Assembly: GCA_017471885.1 (NCBI GenBank)
Contig: JAFURI010000106.1
Coordinates: 1-46,822, forward strand
Direction: 5' to 3'
DNA: 46,822 bases
From: Clostridia bacterium
GTDB taxonomy: Bacteria; Bacillota; Clostridia; Christensenellales; Aristaeellaceae
This document shows, piece by piece, positions 42,370-46,822 of this stretch. How positions within the stretch are numbered: the first letter of the stretch is position 1; every line of letters begins with the position of its first letter. The translations under genes and the position numbers were made by a program. The notes below the pieces were generated by a model, which worked only from the letters and a program-made list of their open reading frames with translations, had not been told where the DNA came from and did not search any database.

Positions 42370-43863
42370 TTACTTGGTAGCCTGGTAGGCAGCGTTGTAC
42401 TCAGCAGTCATGGCTTCGCCGCCCATAGCGGACCACTCAGCCCAGGCAGCGCGCAGGCCGTCTTCGTCGATCAGGCCGGCGATGTACTGCACGTGAGCGT
42501 CTTCCAGCATCTGGGACAGGGTGGTGCCCATCATGGTGTTGGTTTCGGAGGTCAGAGCGTGGCAGGGATCATTGATGATCTTGTCCAGCTCGGTCAGCTG
42601 ATAAGCGTCATACTCCATGCGCAGAGCGGTCTTCTGCTGCAGATAGGGAGTCTTGTCGCCGGCCACGTTGGTGCCCAGCTGGTTCAGGCTGTGCTGGAAC
42701 TGCTGCACCTGCAGGCTCATGTCAGCATCGTCGGTGGGGTTGGTGTAGCGGAAGCCGTCTTCGCGTACCCAGAAGGTCTGGCCGTCGACGCCCCAGTTGA
42801 TCAGGGTGCAGCCTTCGGGAGTGTTGCACCAATCCAGGAAGGCCAGAATCTTGCGGACGGTAGCTTCGTCCTTCACAGCCTTGGTGATGACGATTTCGCC
42901 GGAGTAGCCAGCGTTCTGGGGCCAGATGCGGTTCTCGCCCTGAGCGTTGGTGACGGAGGAGACCATGGCCCACACGGTGTCGGTCACGCCCTTGTTGGTC
43001 TCGAACCATTCCTGCTGACGATAGCAGTTGTCCAGGCAGTCAAAGCGCATGAAGGCCTTGTCGTTGCGCTCGATCTTGTCCCACTCGCCGAACTCGATGG
43101 TCATGAAGTCGGGATCAATACCGCCGGCAGCGTACAGGTCGCGCAGCCAGTTCAGGCCTTCCAGGAAGTGAGGATCTTCGTGGGCAGGATAGATCTCGCC
43201 AGCCTCGTTCACGCCCCAGTTGTAGGGAGCGCCGTGAGCAACGGTGATGATGCCGATGGTGCCGGCAACATACTTCACCATGTTCAGAGCGTAGGCGTCA
43301 TGAGCCTTGCCATACTCGGTCAGGGCCATGGCCAGAGCGGTCAGGTCTTCGATGGTCTTGGGCTCTTCGGTGATGCCCATCTCGGCAGCGATGTCGGTAC
43401 GATAGTAGATACCGCCGCGGGCCTGGGCACGGCTGCGGAAGATGCCGTACAGACGGCCGTCGATCTTGATGTTGTTGTAAACGCCTTCGGGACCGGCGGA
43501 CAGGTTGGGATAGTCAGCCAGCATGTCGGTGATGTCCCAGAAAGCGCCCTGACGGGCAGAGTTCACAACGATGGGATCACGGGCGCCGGTCAGCACCATG
43601 ACCATGGGCATGTTGGCGGGGTCAGCCAGAGTGTAGCTGGTCTGGTCGCCGTAGGAAGAGTTGGCGATCCACTGGATGTCCAGCTTGACGCCGGTGGCAG
43701 CCTCGATGGCTTCCAGCACGGGGTTGCCTTCGACCACGAAGTCAACGTCGGTGTAGAAGTCGGGCAGCATGACCGTCACGGTCAGGGGTTCCTCGGCAGC
43801 GGCAAAGCTCGTCACGGACATGAGCATCACCAGAGCCAGAAGCATGGAGAGCAGCTTCTTCAT
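42370..43863 (-). CDS. CUT1-type ABC transporter substrate-binding protein
   Basis: A 497-residue extracellular binding protein of the LipO/LplA-like group that goes with LplB/LplC permeases. MKKLLSMLLALVMLMSVTSF is a signal peptide, with likely cleavage after AAA (residues 21-23) before EEPLTV; no lipobox cysteine is present. PDFYTDVDFVVEGNPVLEAIEAATGVKLDIQW (read as FVVEGNPVLEAIEAATGVKL) is the typical start of these proteins. AAGGAGG precedes ATG 43863; the longer frame upstream is rejected. Ligand is expected to be an oligosaccharide, plausibly pectin-derived from its operon. Third gene of the run, after two permeases. Confidence 0.9.
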   Translation of the reverse strand: MKKLLSMLLALVMLMSVTSFAAAEEPLTVTVMLPDFYTDVDFVVEGNPVLEAIEAATGVKLDIQWIANSSYGDQTSYTLADPANMPMVMVLTGARDPIVVNSARQGAFWDITDMLADYPNLSAGPEGVYNNIKIDGRLYGIFRSRAQARGGIYYRTDIAAEMGITEEPKTIEDLTALAMALTEYGKAHDAYALNMVKYVAGTIGIITVAHGAPYNWGVNEAGEIYPAHEDPHFLEGLNWLRDLYAAGGIDPDFMTIEFGEWDKIERNDKAFMRFDCLDNCYRQQEWFETNKGVTDTVWAMVSSVTNAQGENRIWPQNAGYSGEIVITKAVKDEATVRKILAFLDWCNTPEGCTLINWGVDGQTFWVREDGFRYTNPTDDADMSLQVQQFQHSLNQLGTNVAGDKTPYLQQKTALRMEYDAYQLTELDKIINDPCHALTSETNTMMGTTLSQMLEDAHVQYIAGLIDEDGLRAAWAEWSAMGGEAMTAEYNAAYQATK

Positions 43864-43897
43864 ACAGGGGTACCTCCTTAAAAAATTTGTTATTTCG

Positions 43898-43966
43898 GCA
43901 GCGAACACCTCGCTGCTGATAACCGTTGTAAATCCATTGGGCCATCCTTGGCGTCAGTCATGACGC
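43898..43966 (-). other. Two hairpins in the leader between permease and binding-protein genes
   Basis: A 158-base spacer (43864-44021) holds GCAGCGA-ACACC-TCGCTGC at 43898-43916 and GCGTCA-GTCA-TGACGC at 43951-43966. They may protect the mRNA of the binding protein; no promoter was clear. Confidence 0.5.
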
Positions 43967-44021
43967 AGGCGCGGCAGACAACCGGAACGTCATTCCCGAT
44001 GGGCGGAAAAACGTGACGAAG

Positions 44022-45029
44022 TCACCCCTTCAGTGCGCCGACCATAACGCCCTTCACGAAGTACTTCTGCAGGAAGGGATACACGCACATGATCGGAACC
44101 GTGGACACCACGATAACCGCCATCTTGATGGATTGGGCCGGGGGCTCCTTGAAGTTGGGATCCATCAGCGCCAGGTCACCGGCGGACATGGTAGACATGA
44201 TGATGATCTCACGCAGGATCACCTGCAGAGGCCACTTGTCGCGGGCGCCGGACATGTAGATCATTGCGGAGAAGTAGCTGTTCCAGTGACCCACCGCGTA
44301 GAACAGGCCGAAGGTGGCCAACACGGGCAGCGACAGGGGCAGCACAATCTTGATCAGGGTCACCAGGTCGTTACAGCCGTCAATGTGTGCGGACTCTTCC
44401 AATTCCTGAGGAATGCCCTGGAAGAAGTTCTTCACGATCATCATGTTATACGCGCTGATAGCGCCGGGCAGCAGCACGGACCAATAGGTGTTCTTCATGC
44501 CCAGCCAGTTGCTGACCAGCAGGTAACCGGGCACCATGCCGCCGGAGAAGAACATGGAAACGATGACCATGTTCAGCAGGAAGTTGCGGCCGCGCAGCTT
44601 CTGCTTGGACAGCGGATAAGCAAAGGTCACGGTGAAGAACAGGTTGATGATGGTACCAAAGACGGTGATGAACACGGAGTTGCCGAAGGCGGAGATCAGC
44701 TTGTTCGAGGAGAAAATGTACTCGTAAGCCTCAAAGGACACGTCCTGCGGGATGATGAACATCGGGCGGACCGTCAATTCATACTCCGTTGCAAAAGAAG
44801 CGCCGACAATGTAGATGAAGGGAAGAATGGTAGTGAAGGCGATCAGGGTGATCAGCGCGTAGTTGATTACGTCGAACGCACGGCTGCCGAAGGTTGCAGA
44901 CTGACCCACCGGGCCGGAAGTGATCTTAAAGCCCTCGGGAGACTTACCCTTGGGGCCCTTGACCTTGGGACCCTTGACCTTCTTAGGTTCCGCGGAGTCC
45001 TCCGTCATCTTTTCATACAGTTCAGACAT
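44022..45029 (-). CDS. CUT1 sugar ABC transporter permease, LplC/YtcP-like
   Basis: A 335-residue inner-membrane permease with about six segments; the EAA loop is ELEESAHIDGCNDLVTLIKIVLP (key EESAHIDG). The first ~45 residues are hydrophilic and contain a Lys-Gly-Pro repeat (KKVKGPKVKGPKGK, residues 16-29), unusual for this family. Tail KGVMVGALKG matches LplC. ATG 45029 is seven bases after AAGGAGG; a GTG just before it is in frame. Coupled closely with lplB-like and binding-protein genes. The ATPase must be encoded elsewhere, such as a shared MsmX-type one. Confidence 0.92.
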   Translation of the reverse strand: MSELYEKMTEDSAEPKKVKGPKVKGPKGKSPEGFKITSGPVGQSATFGSRAFDVINYALITLIAFTTILPFIYIVGASFATEYELTVRPMFIIPQDVSFEAYEYIFSSNKLISAFGNSVFITVFGTIINLFFTVTFAYPLSKQKLRGRNFLLNMVIVSMFFSGGMVPGYLLVSNWLGMKNTYWSVLLPGAISAYNMMIVKNFFQGIPQELEESAHIDGCNDLVTLIKIVLPLSLPVLATFGLFYAVGHWNSYFSAMIYMSGARDKWPLQVILREIIIMSTMSAGDLALMDPNFKEPPAQSIKMAVIVVSTVPIMCVYPFLQKYFVKGVMVGALKG

Positions 45030-45041
45030 CACGGCACCTCC

Positions 45042-45992
45042 TTAATACAGGCCCGACTCGCCAAGGGCGTGGGCAATCTTGTTGGACGTAACAATCAGGA
45101 TGATACTGACGACGCTCTTCAGCAGGCCGATAGCCGTCGTGTAGGAATACTGACCGGCAGCGATACCTTGCTGATACACGAACACGTCCAGGGTCTGGGA
45201 AACGGAGCGGTTCATGGCGTTGGCCATCAGGATCAGGTGCTCATGGCCGGTATCCAGCACAGAACCCATGCGCAGCACCAGCATCAGCACGATGGTGGAG
45301 CGGATAGCGGGCAGGGTGATGTGCCACAGGCGGCGCCAGCGACCTGCGCCGTCCACCATGGCAGCCTCGTACAGCTGGGTGTCTACGTTGGTCAGGGCAG
45401 CCAGGAAGATAATGGTGCCCCAGCCGGTTTCCTTCCAGATGGTCTGACCGATGATCATCCAGCGGAAGACGGCGGGATCGGACAGGTACTTGATTTCCGT
45501 ACCGGTCAGCTGCTCCGTCAGCTTGTAGATGATGCCGTCGGAACCAAAGATCACGTAGGTGATGGAAACCACGATAACGATAGAGATGAAGTGAGGCACA
45601 TACAGCAGAGTCTGCATCAGCTTCTTGTAACGCAGATGACGGACTTCGTTGAGCATCAATGCCAGGATGATAGGAGCAGGGAAGTAGAACAGAATGTTCA
45701 TACCGGACAGGATCAGGGTATTGGTCAGATACCTTGTCCACATCTTGTTGGAGAAGAAGTATTGGAACCACTTCAGGCCAACCCACTCACTACCAAAGAT
45801 ACCGCCGAAGGGAGAGTAGTTTTCAAACGCGATCACTACGCCCCACATGGGCAGGTACTTGAACACGACCAAGTAGACCAGACCGGGACTCAACAGAAGA
45901 TAGAGCCAGATGCTGCCCTTGACTTCCGTTGCCAAACGCCGCCAGTACTCTTTGCCGGAACCATACACCGCGATGCGTTCCGCTTTTTTCAT
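45042..45992 (-). CDS. CUT1 sugar ABC transporter permease, LplB-like
   Basis: A 316-residue permease. SIWLYLLLSPGLVYLVVFKYLPMWGVVIAF (pieces: LLLSPGLVYLVVFKYLPMWG) opens with the family's N-terminal segment; the EAA loop is LYEAAMVDGAGRWRRLWHITLP (key EAAMVDGAGRWRR). Six membrane segments. GGGAGGC sits nine bases before ATG 45992; an upstream in-frame extension is rejected. First gene of the operon lplB-lplC-binding protein-CE4-PL22-nitroreductase, with a leader of about 160 bases after its promoter. Confidence 0.92.
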   Translation of the reverse strand: MKKAERIAVYGSGKEYWRRLATEVKGSIWLYLLLSPGLVYLVVFKYLPMWGVVIAFENYSPFGGIFGSEWVGLKWFQYFFSNKMWTRYLTNTLILSGMNILFYFPAPIILALMLNEVRHLRYKKLMQTLLYVPHFISIVIVVSITYVIFGSDGIIYKLTEQLTGTEIKYLSDPAVFRWMIIGQTIWKETGWGTIIFLAALTNVDTQLYEAAMVDGAGRWRRLWHITLPAIRSTIVLMLVLRMGSVLDTGHEHLILMANAMNRSVSQTLDVFVYQQGIAAGQYSYTTAIGLLKSVVSIILIVTSNKIAHALGESGLY

Positions 45993-46158
45993 GTCCGTAT
46001 CGCCTCCCAAAAAAAGTTCTTTTGTCCGGGCCCCGCGCGTTGTGAAAAGCAAAGAGACAGCAATGCGTTTTCGACCACATTGTCACGTTCGCCTTTGGAG
46101 CAATGGTGTAGAATCTGGCCATTCTTGCGCAGATTTCAGACAAGATACCGATAGATGT

Positions 46159-46187
46159 ATTGTAGTTGAAACCTATTCCTTTGTCAA
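46159..46187 (-). promoter_or_regulatory. Promoter of the LplB/LplC operon
   Basis: Minus strand TTGACA (46187-46182), 17-base spacer, TACAAT (46164-46159). The remaining parts of the 441-base stretch 45993-46433 show no gene. Confidence 0.75.
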
Positions 46188-46332
46188 TGATGTACAGAAG
46201 AACTTTTTTATTTCGCACATTTTTGCACACTTAACCTTTCTTTTTGCACAGTCGATTCCCGTGGCATCTTCTCCCCTGTCTGCCCTGGAAAATGTTCCTG
46301 TTTTGCACCTGAAAGGCGTAGGTTTATCCCAC

Positions 46333-46361
46333 TTGACAAACATGTTTATTCCTGATATAGT
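46333..46361 (+). promoter_or_regulatory. Promoter of the ACT-domain gene
   Basis: TTGACA (46333-46338), 17-base spacer, TATAGT (46356-46361); the predicted leader is about 65 bases. Confidence 0.75.
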
Positions 46362-46433
46362 ATCAAATTGTACTCAGTTGTTTCATTGTAGCTGCCGGGG
46401 CCTGTGTTCCGGCTGAACAGGAGGATTTTGTAT

Positions 46434-46706
46434 ATGACCAAGGCTCTAATTTCCGTTACCGGTCTGGACGCCACCGGCATCATCGCCAAGGTTGCCACCA
46501 AGCTGGCTTCCATGAACATCAATATTCTGGACATCACCCAGACCATCCTGGGCGGTTACTTCACCATGATGATGGTGGTGGACCTGGACGGCGCAAACAT
46601 GGAGTTCTCCGCCATCGACGAGGAACTGCAGCCCATCCGCGACGAAATGAAGATGGCCATTCATATGCAGCGCATGGATATTTTCGACGCCATGCACCGC
46701 ATCTGA
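46434..46706 (+). CDS. ACT-domain protein, UPF0237 family
   Basis: A 90-residue single ACT domain (MTKALISVTGLDATGIIAKVATKLASMNINILDITQTIL..., key pieces VTGLDATGIIAKVAT and NINILDITQTI). The UPF0237 family is found next to UPF0210 genes, as here. Single ACT domains bind amino acids and act as regulators. AGGAGG is ten bases before ATG 46434; an earlier in-frame start is rejected. Its start codon lies 65-75 bases after a consensus promoter. The pair likely forms an operon with the next gene. Confidence 0.92.
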   Translation: MTKALISVTGLDATGIIAKVATKLASMNINILDITQTILGGYFTMMMVVDLDGANMEFSAIDEELQPIRDEMKMAIHMQRMDIFDAMHRI

Positions 46707-46733
46707 TTCCCTCCCCTGACTCTACAATATTTT

Positions 46734-46747
46734 AGGAGGTAACTCCT
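46734..46747 (+). promoter_or_regulatory. Hairpin that covers the ribosome binding site of the UPF0210 gene
   Basis: AGGAG-GTAA-CTCCT: the Shine-Dalgarno sequence itself is one arm of a 5-bp hairpin ending two bases before the ATG. It could lower translation unless the ribosome from the upstream ACT gene opens it. Confidence 0.5.
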
Positions 46748-46748
46748 C

Positions 46749-46822
46749 ATGATTGAAACCGGCGAGATTCTCCAGACAATGCACATGATCCAGGAGGAGA
46801 ACTTCGATATCCGCACCATCAC
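46749..46822 (+). CDS. UPF0210 (DUF711) family protein, N-terminal part (partial)
   Basis: The first 24 codons are here, ending at the window edge. The residues MIQEENFDIRTIT match the conserved start of UPF0210/DUF711, a ~450-residue family. It follows the ACT-domain gene by 42 bases, a common pair in Bacillota. Its function is unknown. Confidence 0.85.
   Translation, partial: MIETGEILQTMHMIQEENFDIRTI

Noticed and set aside
1-46822. CRISPR array, transposase or phage module
   Set aside because: No regular repeat-spacer series, no IS ends with transposase and no phage structural genes were seen.

Overview
The window reads as a chromosomal segment of a GC-rich, low-oxygen Bacillota (Clostridia-like, probably gut or rumen) bacterium. 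The grounds are strong Shine-Dalgarno sites (AGGAGG-type) before nearly every gene, consensus sigma-A promoters, a 4Fe-4S type two-subunit L-serine dehydratase, meso-diaminopimelate dehydrogenase, a Clostridia-like rpoD / trmK / Nif3 / zinc-ribbon order, and a large load of sugar-polymer genes. Closer placement (for example Christensenellales) is only a guess. No phage, transposon, CRISPR array or rRNA was seen. There are 43 protein genes (two cut by the window edges, one interrupted by a stop) and two tRNAs.

Layout. 1-3.8 kb: housekeeping block (rpoD end, unknown protein, trmK, Nif3-like, zinc-ribbon coiled-coil protein, nitroreductase). 3.9-10.7 kb: a Gfo/Idh/MocA oxidoreductase, a gene-free stretch with a candidate small RNA, tRNA-Arg(ACG), an aroA-aroC-pheA operon, an sdaAB-sdaAA operon and tRNA-Ser(GGA). 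10.8-12.5 kb: an ADP-ribosylglycohydrolase/leucine-rich-repeat gene broken by one in-frame TGA. 12.7-19.8 kb: a forward glycosidase operon (GH51, GH27, Cys-rich small protein, GH31) and an AGCS sodium:amino-acid symporter. 19.8-30.4 kb: GH4 alpha-galactosidase with a divergent AraC regulator, fucA-fucI with a divergent AraC regulator, ddh, a second GH31 and a GH10 enzyme. 30.5-32.1 kb: two related SnoaL/NTF2-like proteins of unknown role, divergent from a LysR regulator. 33-38.9 kb: a complete oppABCDF transporter. 39.1-46 kb: an FMN-binding-like protein, then a reverse operon of a CUT1-type sugar transporter (LplB/LplC-like permeases and a binding protein), a CE4-like deacetylase, a PL22-like oligogalacturonate lyase and a nitroreductase. 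The right edge holds an ACT-domain protein and the start of a UPF0210 gene.

How it fits together. None of the glycosidases shows a signal peptide, so the likely scheme is import of oligosaccharides by the CUT1 transporter followed by cytoplasmic trimming: GH51 removes arabinose, GH27 and GH4 remove alpha-galactose, the GH31 enzymes alpha-xylose or alpha-glucose, GH10 cuts xylan-type backbones, PL22 cuts oligogalacturonates, and FucI/FucA feed L-fucose into glycolysis. That set suits plant cell-wall hemicellulose and pectin. No fuculokinase and no sugar-transporter ATPase are in the window. Substrate assignments are inference from family membership.

The points most worth a second look are the in-frame TGA inside a perfect 8-bp inverted repeat in the ADP-ribosylglycohydrolase gene, the candidate ~210-nt RNA at 5.0-5.2 kb, the paired SnoaL-like proteins, and repeated TGTATACA palindromes around the symporter and LysR promoters.
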